NCBI GenBank assembly: GCA_946807835.1
Contig: OX327696.1
Location: 3,608,501 to 3,672,500 of the forward strand
Origin: Ailanthus altissimus
Taxonomy: Eukaryota > Streptophyta > Magnoliopsida > Sapindales > Simaroubaceae
DNA: 64,000 nt
Reading direction: 5' to 3'
The translations under genes and the position numbers were made by a program. The notes below the pieces were generated by a model. That model was not told the DNA's origin and made no database searches. It was given only the letters and a program-made list of their open reading frames with translations. Positions within the stretch are counted from its first letter, which is position 1. Each line of letters starts with the position of its first letter. Of the stretch, positions 1 to 12,607 are shown piece after piece.

Positions 1-104
1 CACCCTACACAATTGGTTTGATTCCCAAATTATATTTTAATAATTTTTAATTAATATTCTCACAATAAAAATTGGGATGCTTTTGAAAATAACCTCAAAA
101 GCAA

Positions 105-620
105 ATGCTTTTTTTCTTTTTTCTTTCTCTTCAAAGTAATTATTTTTAGAAACGTAAGACAACAACATCATCAATAACGTAATACAAAAATATTATATGT
201 GCGGAGTACAAAATGTATCAGATTCCTATATAAAAAATAAATAATATAAAACTGTTACACGGGCAGATGCAAAATATATCAGATTCCTATGTAAAAAATA
301 ACATAATATAAAACTATCATAATGTGCGGAATACAAAAAAATCAGATTCCTAAGTTCAAAACAAATTATATATCAGATTCCTTTTCAATATATAATAATT
401 ATCATCGTTAATTTCATTATTTAAGCCTGAAGAGTAATTTTATACAAAAGATTCTCCATTTTAAATCTAGTGCAATATTTTATTATTTTTTTTTATAACA
501 CATCTTTTTAAAACGAGCTAATAGCTTCTTTTATTATATTCCCCATATTTGATGAAAGTTGATTGGCCTTGAAAGCTGTGTTTAGTTTTTCTGAAGAAAA
601 AAAAATCTTTGGACGGAACA
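105..620. repeat. Interspersed repeat copy 1, with internal tandem units
   Basis: This AT-rich segment recurs at 15101-15872 and continues at 30046-30150, where a 14-kb nested insertion splits it. Shared landmarks are the phrases around GATTCTCCATTT (about 450) and AAAACGAGCTAATAG (about 512). Inside it, near 198, 259 and 323, a unit of roughly 62-64 bases is repeated three times, each ending in ATCAGATTCC. No coding potential is visible. The family is not recognised. Confidence 0.6.
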
Positions 621-639
621 TATTTAGCTACCGCTCAAT

Positions 640-1640
640 AATAAATGTAGTTTGATAATATATTCTTAAATGTACTGTAGATCGGACCTTAAAAAAACTT
701 TAAATCACAAAGATTTAATTGAATATAAAAATTTACTGCAAGCGAATTTAAAAGAATATAATAATAAACGAGTTATCACAAATAATTTATTAATATTATC
801 TGTAAAACCTACAACTTAAGTATTCACAAGGCACTTTTTTAAGTACTTAGTGTTCTAAAATTGTATCAATTTTTTATTCTCTCTCTTGTTGATATGTTGA
901 TACTTATAATAGTTTACAAGAATTTATATAATCTTTAAAATATCTCTAAAAATTTTATTATTTGTTGCAGTAGAGTTTACATGTTGTAGAAATACAAAAT
1001 TAACTTGAACTCATTAAAACGTGTTAAAAATAATTTTTTTTTTAAAATTGACGCCTAAGCTTCTTCTCTCGCTCCAATATCCTCTTCGCTTTCGACTTTT
1101 TATTTTCAATCATTTTTCATCTATTCAATTTTTTTTGACGTTGTGTCGATTCCTCGTTAGTGTTTAATTCAAAATTATGCTAGACACAATTTTAAATTAT
1201 TAAATTTTAACAATTTAAATTACACATGTACCTATTTGAGTGAGACAAATCTTTAAAATTAATTTTTTTATACTTATTTTGTCTCTAATTAAAAGTAAAA
1301 ATTATAGACATCAATTTTTAAAATATTTGGACATAATAAAAATAATGCTTAATTCCATAATGCAAAATATTGTTTTTGAATTATTCTGGGGGCGCGGGGC
1401 AAAAGACTTAATGAATTGAAAAATGCTTGCTGGCAAGCCCCACGTGCGATTATTAATAAATATATTTTGCTATGTATTGTCATTGTTCATCCGAACGCAC
1501 GTTAGGCGTCCCCACGAATAATTATAATTTGTCCAATGTTTCAATTGTTACTATAAGGAAAGAAAGCTACTACCACAAAGACAATGTGGAGTCCCATCAA
1601 TTTGTCTAGGAAAAGGCACATCAAACTTTTTTGTGTTTTT
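640..1640. other. AT-rich intergenic DNA, no feature recognised
   Basis: No open frame of note and no transposon protein remnant is visible. A less AT-rich patch at 1386-1520, with CACGTG-containing sequence, could be old unique DNA, but nothing supports a gene. Confidence 0.5.
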
Positions 1641-1649
1641 TAAGCAATT

Positions 1650-1775
1650 TCTGTCGCCAGCTAAATACTTGCTTAGATGGCGAATTTCATGCACTCGTTC
1701 AGGTCAAAGTTCGATTTCTTGTAGCAGTTTAATGGGAAATTTCTTAAGAAATTTTTAATAATAATATTCATTTGA
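1650..1775 (+). mobile_element. Possible tRNA-derived SINE head
   Basis: The stretch around 1678-1725 reads like a degenerate RNA polymerase III promoter. An A-box-like TTAGATGGCGAATTTC is followed about 30 bases later by a B-box-like AAAGTTCGATTTC. There is no clear poly(A) tail or target duplication, so this is a weak call. Confidence 0.25.
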
Positions 1776-2055
1776 CAACGGTTAAATACCAAGCACGCTA
1801 CTTTTTACCCTCTCACAAAATATTTGAGAATTGTTTTCAAAACTTCCTCTCTCAAAACGAAAAACACACTCTTAAATACACTCAATTTATTTGAAAACAT
1901 TTAGATCGATTTTAAAACTGTTATATTTTGAAGATTAGAAGTAAAAGAATTCAGTGTGAAGTTGAAAAAAATTAAAAATGAGTAAAAATTAGTGATTTTG
2001 AATTTAATGGTGTTTTGTTATTCTATTAGAATAAATATTTAGATTTAGTGTTAAG
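1776..2055. repeat. Direct repeat left of Copia-A
   Basis: This segment matches 12608-12895 on the other side of Copia-A in the same orientation. The shared order includes TTTTACCC, AACTTCCTCTCTC, a run around TATTTTGAAGATTAGAA and AATTTAATG before the copies fade. It ends exactly where the Copia-A 3' LTR begins. The family is unknown. Confidence 0.6.
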
Positions 2056-2541
2056 TGTTAGACATAACAATAAATAAGATCTATACCTATATAAATATAA
2101 CATAAGATCTATTATATCAAATTATAAGAATTAATATTAAAAATATATACTTGGAGAATCCATAGTGATTAGAATTTGATGATTAGAATCATTGAACGAG
2201 AATCAAAAGTATAATGGTCTTGTACAATCAAATCTATGTAAGTTCAATCTAGTTCTTTTTATATGAAAAAAAGATGAGCTCTACATATTAATTTGACTTG
2301 GAGACTATAACCCTAGGAGGTCTTTTACTCTCATCTAAATTATAATCTCATCGCTCATAATCTAACCAGTATTAGATTTTTACACATAATAAGTTTATTT
2401 CAAATTAGATATCTTTATAGCCAAATAGGAAATGTCCTAAATAGATTACTTTAATTTACTTTTATTTAACATAGCCCATAATGTACAATTATTATTAATA
2501 TGAAAGCCCGTATTAAGGAAATAATAAATTAAAAACTAGCA
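2056..2541 (-). repeat. Copia-A 3' LTR
   Basis: On the plus strand it starts TGTTAGACATAAC and ends AACTAGCA. It aligns with the outer parts of 11200-12591 through landmarks such as ATAACCCTA, GAGGTCTTT and CCTAAATAGAT. A purine tract on the minus strand (AAATAGGAGAT, just past 2541) fits the polypurine tract. It is about 486 bp, against 1392 bp for the 5' LTR, because the latter holds a solo LTR. Confidence 0.75.
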
Positions 2542-2989
2542 ATCTCCTATTTAGGTCACATATGTTATCTAAAAATAATGTATATCATTATACAATTTGG
2601 TCCTTGTACATAAACCTTAGTGCGCACAAAAGTGCTATCTTATCTTGAAATATCTCTTCAAATATAATTTGGTCCTTTATTTATATTAATATGGGATCAA
2701 AGTGGCATTTGTTATACTTAAATGCAACTAGACCCATCAATGGTTATTATACCAATATAATCAATGACATATTTCAAACATGCCTATTTCCAACTAGTTT
2801 TACTTTATAATTCCAATGGGTTAAATACTTTTTAATATTTATGCTAAACTGCAGTAAAAAGTACCAAACACTTTCTTAACTTTATGCAAATTCGTAGTAG
2901 AAAGTGCAATCTTATTTTAGAATTTTTACAAATAATCTATCAAAATTTATTCTATAAAAAATAATACATAAACGTGCAATAACCAAATG

Positions 2990-4960
2990 AATATCAAATA
3001 ACAAACTCCTACTATTCATGCACATCATAAAATAATATAATAGCCATACGAGTAACATGGTCATGAAATACATTGGGCGATAACCCTTTGGTAAATAGAT
3101 CCACAATCATGGTGTTTCTACCAAAATATTTTATCGATACTTGTTGACTTTGAAGTGTTTCTTTAACAATTAGAAACTTTCGATATGCTTAGAGTTTGAA
3201 AAGTTTCTGTTGTTATTGGAATACATTACTACGACTTTATTATCACAATAAAATTTTAATAATTTTTTTAACACCATTGACAATCTACAGCCCTATGGTA
3301 AAGATTCGCAACCATATCCATGATTTGATGCCTTAAAATAAGCTATAAATTTTGGCTCCATAATGGAATAAGTTATGAGTATCTGCTTATCATTCTTTCA
3401 GGAAATAGCTTCCTAGGTCAAAGTATATGTATAATCTGATTTGAATATCTTATTATCTAGGCATTTAACAAAATCGGAGTCGAAATACCCAAATAATTTT
3501 CAATCTTTCCAATCTCTTATATGTGAGCATGTAATCTTTTGTTCTTTGTAAATATCGCATAACCAGTTTGGCTACTTTTCAATGATCCATCCTATGGTTA
3601 CTTATATATCTGCCTAATATTCCAATAATATACACAATGTTCGGACACCTATACATTTAAGCATACATGAGACTCTCTAGTGCGGATGAATAAGGGAATT
3701 TATGCATCTTATTCTATTCAATCTCAATATTTGGACACTGACTCAGACTAAAAGTTTTACCTTTAGTAATGGGCATATCGCCTAGAGTATAATCCTTCAT
3801 GTTATATTTCTTAAGCGCTATATCTATATAGTTTTTTTTGTGATAACCTAAGGATACCTCAAGTACGATCTCAGTATATCTAGATTCTCAGTATAAAAGA
3901 TGCATCCCAAGATCTTTCATCTCAAAATTCTTTGATAGAAATATCTTGATTTTGTATAATAAGCCTATATTACTGCTTGTTAGCAGTATGTCATTGACAT
4001 ACAAAATTAAAATGATAAACTTGCTCCCACTTAACTTATTATATATACATTCATTAACTGAATTTTTCTCGAAACAAAATGAGATAATCACTTTATGAAA
4101 CTTATGATCTCATTGATGGGATGCTTGTTTGAGATTGTAAATACACTTCTTTAATTTTTAAACCATATTTTTGGGTCTATAAACACAAAGATTTCTGGTT
4201 GCATCATATGTATTATTTCTTTGATATCACCATTGAAAAATGTAATCTTTACCTCTATTTGTTAAAGCTCCAAATCAAAATGAGCTACAAGTGTCATGAT
4301 GATTCTAAAAGAGTCTTTCATTGATATCAAAGAGAAAGCCTCTTTGTAATCAATGCCATCCTTCTGAGTGAAACCTTTGGCAATAAGACACATTTTTTAT
4401 CTTTCTATGTTGCCTTTTGAATCCCTCTCGGTCTTAAATATCCATTTGTAACCAATGCATTTCACACGTTTAGGCAACTCAATAAGATCTTAAATGACGT
4501 TGTCTTTCATAGATTTTATCTCATCCTTCATAGCCTCAATCCACTTATGAGAATTAAAACTTTGTTTGACTTAACTAAAATTAATTAAATCATTTTCAGT
4601 CTTATATTAAACTCATGTTCTTAGATATAAATGACTTAATCATCCGAAACTGAACTTCTCATTTCTGTAGTAAATCTTCTAAATGGAACTTATTCTTAAG
4701 GTTATTGAGTTTGCTCATAAGCAAATTCTTCATTTTGAATTAGGAGTTCTTATATATTTCCTTGTATTTCTGGATCTGCATCTTGAATAATGTTAGATAA
4801 AGGAGTCTAACCATTATCAATAGCAACTGTAGGAAGAGAAATAAATTACTTAAAAACAATATCCTTAACCTTATCTTCTTTCTTCAAACTCAACATTCTT
4901 AAGAAACTTAGCATTATCTATCTTAAAAAATGATTTACTTGAGGGATCATAAAACTCAAC
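2990..4960 (-). pseudogene. Copia-A reverse transcriptase and RNase H remnant
   Basis: Minus-strand translation in shifting frames gives the copia RT core at 3888-4091. It includes a YVND variant of the catalytic YVDD box followed by ILLTSSNIGLL and FLSKNFEMKDLG. Near 3110-3010 the typical polyprotein end can be read (DLFTKGLSP, then VTRMA). RT copies RNA into DNA and RNase H removes the RNA strand inside the particle. Many stops and frameshifts make it non-functional, and the D-to-N change in the catalytic box would be inactivating by itself. Confidence 0.8.
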
Positions 4961-4999
4961 AGTTTATTTTTATTAGGCTTATATGGCCAATCTCAGCTA

Positions 5000-5787
5000 G
5001 ACAACCTCATACATGAAAGTGCTTAATACTAGACTTTTTACCAGTCCATAATTCATACCAGGTTTTAAATGCTACTTTACTTGAAGCTCTATGAAGGATA
5101 TAAACTGTAGTCTTGAGTGCTTCTCCCCAAAGTAATTTAGGTAAAGAAAAGTAGATAATCATACTTCTCACCATATCTTTAAATGTTCGATTTTATCTCT
5201 TAACAACACCATTCATGCTTGGTTTTTCAGACATTATGTATTGCAGGATGATGCCATACTTCTTTATGAATTTAGTAAAAGGTCTCAAATATTGTTCACC
5301 TAATCTATCATATTTTTTGTAATATTCACCATCATGGTTGGATTTGACAACTTTAATTTTCTTACTAAATTGATTTTTAAATTCAGCTTTGAAAACTTTA
5401 TACACATGCAGAGATTAAGACTTTTTATGAATTAAGTAAAGGTACCTAATATGAGAATAGTCGTTTATAAATGAAATAAAATATTGTTGGCCATTCCAAG
5501 AACTTGTAGGGAATAATTCATAAATATCAGTATGTATTAGTTCTAAGACGCTATGGCTCCTGTTAGTACCCACTTTTTATTATTTGTCTGTTTTACCTTA
5601 ATACATTGAATATATACTCTAAAATCTATTAAATTAAGAGAATCGAGAATCTCATTTGACCTAAGTCTTTCTATTCTCTATTTAGATATATTTTTTAAAT
5701 GCTTATGCTATAAAATAGCAAATTTTACATTAGTTAACTTTCGCTTAATATCATATTTATTAACATACAAATATTCATAAAAAAAAG
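5000..5787 (-). pseudogene. Copia-A integrase remnant
   Basis: The best-preserved part is 5193-5405 on the minus strand. It contains KVFKAEFKNQFSKKIKVVKS, then a DGEYY block matching the second catalytic Asp region of copia integrases (normally SDxGGEY), and PSMNGVVKR matching the downstream xxNGVxER motif near the catalytic Glu. Integrase would insert the cDNA into host chromosomes. The upstream part of the domain continues toward 5787, where the solo LTR at 5793-8643 interrupts the coding sequence. Frameshifts and stops are present throughout. Confidence 0.75.
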
Positions 5788-5792
5788 GCATG

Positions 5793-8643
5793 TGTAGTAA
5801 CCAGTATCCACGACTGGTAAGAATAAGTATTTATATATGTATAAATATACGTATTTTATTTGTATGTTGGTGATACTTGAATTATATATTGTTATTAGTA
5901 ATATTTTTATAGGTTAAGGATATACGATTAGTATTGGGTTTATTTGTATGACTTTAGATTTATTTTAGGGACCAAATTGTTATACTTTGAAAGTTTTGGG
6001 GGCAAATTCGTAAATATCAAAAATTAGCCTCTTAGTATAAAAATACACTTTTAAACCCTAATTTACCATTTTTAGGTCGAGCTACCCATTTTAAGAGAGA
6101 GAAGAGAGAAATAGAGGAGAGAGAAAGAGGAGAAGAAGAAGAAAAAGAAGAAGAAATTGGAAATTTGAATTTCAAGAGGTATATCATACGTATTTCTCAA
6201 TTTATTGGTATTAATTAAGTTAATTCCTTTAAGTTTTGATTTCTGAAAATATGTATAATTGAGGATTTGTTGTGTATTTCGTAAGATCATATGAGAATTG
6301 ATGATGATCTATAAGATAGTTTGATAAATCATGATGAATTATGGAATTTCTGCTGGATAACCTCTTGATCTAGGAATTTTATAAATTGTTGTGATTCGAT
6401 TCTGGTTTTGAATTTTGAGTATATGAAATTAGACATGTTAAGGATCATCTGAGACTTTGAATCGATTGAAAATTCTGGAAATTGAATTTATAGTGAATTT
6501 ACCAAAATGACCCTGAAATTCTAGAAATGTCCTGTATAAACAGTATAGTACAGTGAAAAATAATTTTTGTCCTACTGAATGATCTTCAAAAATTATGAAT
6601 TTGTGGAATATGATAATTTTATATGTCTAATATGATATACTCGGAATTGAGAATTTAGATCAATGTGGTTGAAGTGTTATGAATTTCTAAAGTGTATCAG
6701 CTCATTGTAATATTTGATTAACAGATTTTTAATGTTATAGAATAAAATAGTTTTAAAATACTTTTAGCAGTGATTTGGAAGTGAAATATTTATCATGGAC
6801 TGAGATATGTGTTAAGAGTAATTATGTGGTAGTTTTATAATTTTTGAGTTAGTATATGATTTTATAAAATTGGGAGATTGAATACTGTTCAGTAAGTATC
6901 TTGATCCTGTCAGGTTTGTAGTTTGGATTCGATGGTGTGTATGGAATGGATTGTGTAGGAAATTTGATATAATGTTCATGTATAAGAAGGATATATGAGT
7001 CAAGAATGGTATATTCTGATTTTGGAGTAATTGGACATCATTTGATGTATTAGAAATTTTTGTTAAGTGTAAGTGGTCAGAATGACAGGTTTTGAGAAAC
7101 CAAATATTTAGACCAATTTGATGTGATAAATGCATTGTGTATAATTTTGTAAGCTATTTAAAGTATTTTGTGTGAATTGTGAGGCTTATGAAAGGATTAA
7201 TCTCCATTGATAGGTTAAGGAGATTTAAGCTTTGTAGCTGAAAGTGTTAAGAGGTAAGTATACTAGACTTTTTACTGAAATCACAATAAACATAGTAATT
7301 GTTTTGTATGATTTTGCAAATGGGGTTAAGAATATGTTTATGTTATGTCAAAGTATATTTTGATATGAAATGTGAATATATGTTTCTGAATGTGAGCATT
7401 GACATTGAGCATAGACATACATGTGTTTTTGTAAGTGAGCTTTCAAAATAAGATGTGTTTAATAAAGAAAGCTTTTGAAGTGTAATATGTCCATGAGAAA
7501 TATTTTGTATTTTGAGGGTACTTGAACTCACTGTTAACTTAGTAGGCATTTTATGTGATTTATGGAGCCTTTATGTGTGGCCTTTCCTTTGGGATTGGTA
7601 TATGTTATGTGTTTCGTATGTAGGGAGGATCCTATTGGTACCTAAAGGAAGAGTGAGTCATCACATTCGTGTGGTGGCGTATTGGTGCATGTGAGAGGAC
7701 TCACCGATGATCAGGGTGAGGGTTTGGCTTTTACCTTCGGGCATAAGCGTTATATATGTGTGATTTAAGGACCTCACTTGTACTATTCCTCTCATACGGT
7801 ATGTCACCTATGAGTGACATTTGGCTCATTATGTGATATGTGATATGTAAGTCCTACTAAGTAGTAGTCGAGTAATGGTATTCCTATTATGTGTTTTGAA
7901 AGAATGTGTAAGCGCTTACATGATATGTGATTTGATAAGATTATGATTTTGATTAATCACAGCATATCATACATATGCATTGTGTACATATATGTATTTG
8001 TATTTGATATATGAAAAAATTAGTATACTTACTGAGTTTTATACTCATTATAGTTTATGGTGATTTCAGGTAAATAAGGTGCATGTGTGCTTAGCGGATT
8101 TGGCAAGGCTTCTGCTGTTCCTTGGGTTCCCTAAGTTGCTAGGTTGTTGTGTGTTTCATTTGGGGACACGTGGGATAGGATATTTGGTTTGTCCCTATTG
8201 AATAAATACTTATGTATTATTTCATTGTGTGTGGATTGGATTTGGTTTAAGTTTTATAAAGTGTGGTTATTGGATGATTTAAGTAAGAATTTGCAATGGA
8301 TATATTCTGGGCTCCCGGTAACAAAGTTGCTACTGGTGACGTAGTAGAGTGTTAATCTCTGAGAAAACTCTGCGTATCTCCGGTTTAATAATTGTCCCAG
8401 TCATAATTCAATTGCTATAATTCTGAAAGAAATTGAAATGAATGTTTAAATATTGTCAAGAGAAGTTTATATTTATATGTTAGGTTATGGTTGATTTTAG
8501 TGTTGAACTTACTAGCAACTTGCTAAGGATTTCTGTGTTGAATGAAAGTTGAAAATTTTGTGTAATATTATTTATGAGTGCACATGCAGTGAATGAATGT
8601 AAGTGATGTCGTGTGTCGGATCTTTTGGGTCTGGGGCGTGACA
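5793..8643 (+). mobile_element. Solo LTR, chromovirus-like (Ty3/gypsy), TSD GCATG
   Basis: This 2851-bp segment begins TGTAGTAACC and ends GGGGCGTGACA, with a perfect 5-bp target duplication GCATG at 5788-5792 and 8644-8648. It lies inside Copia-A coding sequence, and no internal retrotransposon domain is present. The ending CGTGACA is typical of chromoviral LTRs placed just before a Met-tRNA primer site, which sets the orientation. A GA-rich tract lies at 6095-6165. A truncated relative in the opposite orientation lies at 34987-37418. Confidence 0.85.
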
Positions 8644-8648
8644 GCATG

Positions 8649-8757
8649 AGTATCCAGTTTGTTAAGATTATCAATTAGAGAACCAGTACCAATTAGATTT
8701 GAATTTTGATAGAGACTAAACTTATTATTTCTGGATGAACAAGAATATCCACACTCG
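8649..8757 (-). pseudogene. Copia-A GAG-pre-integrase fragment
   Basis: Minus-strand reading gives GYSCSSRNNKFSLYQNSN followed by LIGTGSLIDNLNKLDTHA, the stretch that precedes the zinc-binding integrase N-terminus in copia polyproteins. It is cut off from its upstream half (ending SSLDML at about 9033) by a 275-bp LTR-like insertion, and downstream by the solo LTR. Confidence 0.75.
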
Positions 8758-9032
8758 TCCCTTGGCGCCGTGGCACTGGCCAAAATCGCCCCTAGCGCTA
8801 CAGTGCTAGGTTACCATCCTGGGTACCGCGGCGCTCAGCCATTGGCGCCGCGGCACTCAGCCCTGTACACCTATCCCTTATTTTCTTACTTTCTTCATAT
8901 CTTTGAGTCCTGTTTCGCTTCCCCCTTCGTGTCCCACATGTCCTAGACTTCTCTATACGTGTCCCACACATTTTAGACTTCTTGTAAATCTCAATTCTTG
9001 TCCAACCAAGATTGTTGAATCACCAATTTTCC
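8758..9032 (-). repeat. GC-rich LTR fragment inserted in Copia-A
   Basis: The insertion splits the Copia-A GAG-pre-integrase coding between LDML and GYSC. On the minus strand it starts near GGAAAATTGGTGATTCAAC, closely matching the start of the solo LTR at 11595-12522. After about 45 bases the two diverge. Several GGCGCC/CCGCGG palindromic blocks (8762-8865) make it far more GC-rich than its surroundings. It is probably a short solo LTR or a fragment of a different subfamily; the ends are not exact. Confidence 0.55.
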
Positions 9033-9975
9033 AACATGTCCAAACTAGAAATAGAAATTAAGTTCCGTCTAAATGATATTACATAATAAGTCTTATCTAA
9101 ATCCAAACAATATCTAGCCTCAAATTGTAATAAGAAAAAATCCACATGAGTTGCATCATTATTTTCCATATAGATGCATCTTTTAGTATCAATTGATAAT
9201 CGGCTCCTTAAACAACCTTGCATAGACACACTTATATAAGTAGTTGCACTTGTATCTACCTACCAAGTGTGTTTGGGTATAAAGCTAAATTAACTTCAAA
9301 ATGAACAAAGTTGAGAAGTATACATTTCTTAACATGCCATTTGGCGTACTTAGGGCAAGTAATGGCTGGATCTTGTTTCTTTTACACCTTATCATGTGAA
9401 TTCCCCATTGTAGTTTCCTTTCCTTTATCCTTTTTTTCTTTTCTTATTGGTAACTTTATCTTGAAAAATACTTGCTAAGTGATTTCTTTTAGTCTTTTTG
9501 CTTCAATATGTCTTTTTCTTGCACATAATATGAAATTAGTTCATTAAGAGATCTCTTTTTAGGTGTTGAAACTCTCTTTAAATTAATTGTATTATATATG
9601 AAGGGATATCGAAATCAGATACACGAGCAAGTTATCAGATAGCTCTAACTTCAGTGCCTTTAGTTTTGAAGCAAGATTAGACATTTGCATGATGTATTCC
9701 TTTTATATTTTCTTTGCCATTACGTCTCATTGAAATAAGGTTAACTCATAGCATACTTGTTTTAGCTTTTTTTATTTTTGACAAATCGTTGTTTAATTTT
9801 ATCAAAGAATTTCTTAGCATTTTCTTTCTTAGAAATAGTGTCATTAAGCACAAGAATGAAATTTATATTCGTAGATATAGTAGAAGCAAAAAAAACTAAT
9901 AGAGAACACATAAACAACAAGCTCACAATCACATCATTACTTAAAGCATATACATGCATGATATAAGTAAACAAA
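9033..9975 (-). pseudogene. Copia-A gag and protease remnant
   Basis: Minus-strand remnants in order are: a gag segment at 9762-9974 ending FFDKIKQRFVKNKKS; a middle part near 9540-9600 resembling the stretch before the nucleocapsid; a decayed zinc-knuckle neighbourhood at about 9300-9450 ending KYAKWHVKK; and protease to pre-integrase sequence at 9020-9229, including YYVISFRRNLISISSLDML. Gag would form the particle and protease would process the polyprotein. Multiple frameshifts and stops are present. The CCHC box itself is not intact. Confidence 0.7.
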
Positions 9976-9989
9976 TAAAGTTGAGCTCT

Positions 9990-11185
9990 ATCACGAGATA
10001 CCTAGCACAACATTTATATTTAGTCGTTGAAAAAAAAAATATCAAGTGTAAATGGTACTCTCAATAAAGTAATTTAATATTGATAATAAATCTTACCAAC
10101 AATAGTCTTTTCTTTCGATCGACTTATTGCATGTATGAAAACGTTGATAATTATCACATATTTATTACCGCAAATATGCCTAATATTTTTCTAAAAAGTA
10201 TATTCTTTTAGGTCGATTATTTTTCATATAAACCATAAACATATTCATCTTAATATTGTAAAATACAAAAATCTACATAGCAACTATTACTTTGGCAACA
10301 TGTTATTTCAAGTAATTTATTTCGAAATATAAGATAATTTGTATAAAGACAAATAACCACAATGCACAAAATTAGAAAAATTAAAATTTTCTTATGCACT
10401 AAAGTGGTGTGTGGCGCCAAAGACGTTTGGTTTACAACGTTACTAATGGTTTAAAATAGGGTTAGTGATTATTGAGACAAATCCAAATTGGTCCAATTTT
10501 GGGCTGAATCTCCATGAATTGAGTCGAGTAAACCTAATTCTCCCAAAACAAACAACTAAAAAAACTCCTAAATATTGATCATAAATTTGTCAATTTTGAA
10601 TTTGCAAATATCCAAAAATAATCCAAAAACATTAGGTCAAATTTAGGACTTATTTAGAAATTACTTAAAGTTTTAAAACCAAATCGTAATCACCTAAAGT
10701 TTGAGGGAGTTGAATAAGAAAATCCAACCATACTAGGACATATTTGAAAATATTGCAAACTTTATAGCCAAAAAATAATTACTCAAAAATTTAGGGAGTT
10801 ATATGAAAATAACCTATAATAGCAGAGCTTATTTATAAATTTTCTAAACTCTTATAATTAGAATCTAATTAACTAAAACTTGGAGGGATCTATTTGATAT
10901 TTGCAATATGAACTCCGACCAACATGTTTCTCATGCTACTACCAACGTTTTTTTAATTTAATAATAACAAATATAAGTAAAATTTTTTTAAAAAATCAAA
11001 TTGTTAAAAAAGACGAAGAATGTTAAGAAACCAAATCACTATAAAAATTATGAACACAATGTTTACATCAACAAATCATAAAAATTCTTATGTATAATAT
11101 CTTTACCTTAAATAACTAAATAGGGAAAAGATATTCAAAATATTAATATATGCATGAACAATTCTAATAACTAAACATAATTTTC
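9990..11185 (-). other. Copia-A untranslated leader, no further feature recognised
   Basis: AT-rich DNA lies between the gag remnant and the primer-binding site. About 1.2 kb is long for a copia leader, so unrecognised insertions may be present. No coding or repeat signature could be assigned. Confidence 0.4.
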
Positions 11186-11197
11186 GCTTTGATACCA
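11186..11197 (-). promoter_or_regulatory. Copia-A primer-binding site (initiator Met-tRNA)
   Basis: On the minus strand it reads TGGTATCAAAGC, one base different from the plant copia consensus TGGTATCAGAGC. It sits two bases inside the 5' LTR boundary. Confidence 0.8.
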
Positions 11198-11199
11198 TT

Positions 11200-12591
11200 T
11201 GTTAGATATAACCAAAAATAGGATTCATATCCATATGAATATAATTCAAGATCTATTATGCCAAATTATTAAGATGGATGCTACGAAAACATATTAAGGA
11301 ATCCATGGTGATTGAAAGTTGAATATTAGCAGTCTTGAATGAGAACCAATAGTATAATGATCTTTCATAATCAAATCTATATAGATTCAATAAGGTTTTT
11401 TCTCTGTAATGAAAAATGGGAGCTCTATGTATATTGATTTGACTTTGGAACTATAACCCTAAAGAGGTCTTTATATACTAGTCTAAATTATAATCCCATC
11501 TCTTATAATCTAACTATATCAAACTAGATATATTTAGAACCAAATAGAAAATATCCTAAATAGATCATTTAAATGGATCATTATTTAAGATAGCTAATTA
11601 TTGAAAATTGGTGATTCAACAATTTTGTATGGATAAGAATTGAGATGAATACAAAAAGGAGAGTCATTATGAAGTCAAGTACACATTAACTGTACAAGGG
11701 ATAAGCAAAACGGAAAGGCAAAAGAACCGATTGTTCATGGTGAGATACTGTTCATTGGCACTGTTCACGCGTGGGTACTGTACACATTGTTACTATTCAC
11801 ACGACAACTTTATGGTATTTCCTATTTTAGCTCAATTGACTTCTTTAAGTGGGATTAAGACTCCTACAAGTAATGACTCTTATTCCAAATAGATTTAGGG
11901 TTTCTAAGGGTGTGTTATTCACTATATAAACTCTTCTAAACACAAGAGAAAGACAAAGCATCTAAGGGTTTAAGATGTAACTATAAGAGAGAATAGAGGA
12001 GTTAGGTAGGAACTAAGTGCGTGGTGCACTAGAGTGTAATTTTTGGGGAGTGTTTTCTTTTGGTTCTTAAGTGAATAAAATAAGCATCATAGATCCATTT
12101 GCCTTAGATGATTAGGCTATTATTGTATTCCTTGTAAAAATATCTTATGAGAAGAAACTAAAAAGTCTTAGGGAGTCATGGTGATCAAAGGTAGATACTT
12201 AGAGGTCTCTATGAGAGATACTAAGGGGTCTTGTGAGATCATTGATGATGTAAGAAGATACTTAGTGATCTATTTCAATAATAAAAAGCTGGATCAAGGA
12301 TCCTCCGTGGATGTAGGTAATTTTGGGCCGAATCACGTATATTTTGTGTCTTGTTGATTGGTTTATTTTTTTTTATTTTTATTGGTGTGTTAATCTTATG
12401 TGTTCTAATTTATGGTGTGAGTTATGATTTTTCATTGCGTATAAAATAAAATAAGTATCAAGGCTATGGCTTAGTTGATGTTATAAGAGTGTCAAACTGA
12501 AGTGCATGGCTTGATATCCGCAATACCCATAATATATAATTATTGTTAATATATGAAACCATATTAAAAAAATAATTAAAAAAACCTAACA
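11200..12591 (-). repeat. Copia-A 5' LTR, interrupted by a solo LTR
   Basis: The outer parts (11200-11594 and 12523-12591) match the 3' LTR at 2056-2541. The middle 928 bp is a separate solo LTR. Plus-strand ends are TGTTAGATATAACC and AACCTAACA. Confidence 0.75.
11595..12522 (+). mobile_element. Solo LTR of a different copia family
   Basis: It is recognised because the other Copia-A LTR lacks it. It is flanked by a 4-of-5 target duplication (ATAGC at 11590-11594, ATACC at 12523-12527). Internal features fit a copia LTR: TATATAAACTC at about 11923, GTGGATGTAGGTAATTTTGG near 12309, and an end at CCGCA. The start is mutated (TA instead of TG). Its first 45 bases match the fragment at 8758-9032. 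Confidence 0.6.
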
Positions 12592-12607
12592 CACTATTTT
12601 ATTCTTT

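Larger units (their letters stand above)
2056..12591 (-). mobile_element. Copia-A: degenerate Ty1/copia retrotransposon with nested insertions
   Basis: The element reads on the minus strand, with its 5' LTR at 11200-12591, the initiator-Met primer site at 11186-11197, then gag, protease, integrase, RT and RNase H remnants down to about 3010, and its 3' LTR at 2056-2541. The domain order (integrase before RT) is diagnostic of copia. It carries three later insertions: 5793-8643, 8758-9032 and 11595-12522. No simple 5-bp target duplication is seen: TTAAG lies on the left and CACTA on the right. Instead a longer direct repeat flanks it. Confidence 0.8.

Noticed and set aside
6812..7694. Several open frames on both strands
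   Set aside because: All lie in the solo LTR 5793-8643; Leu/His/Ser-rich or membrane-like translations are a by-product of the base composition.
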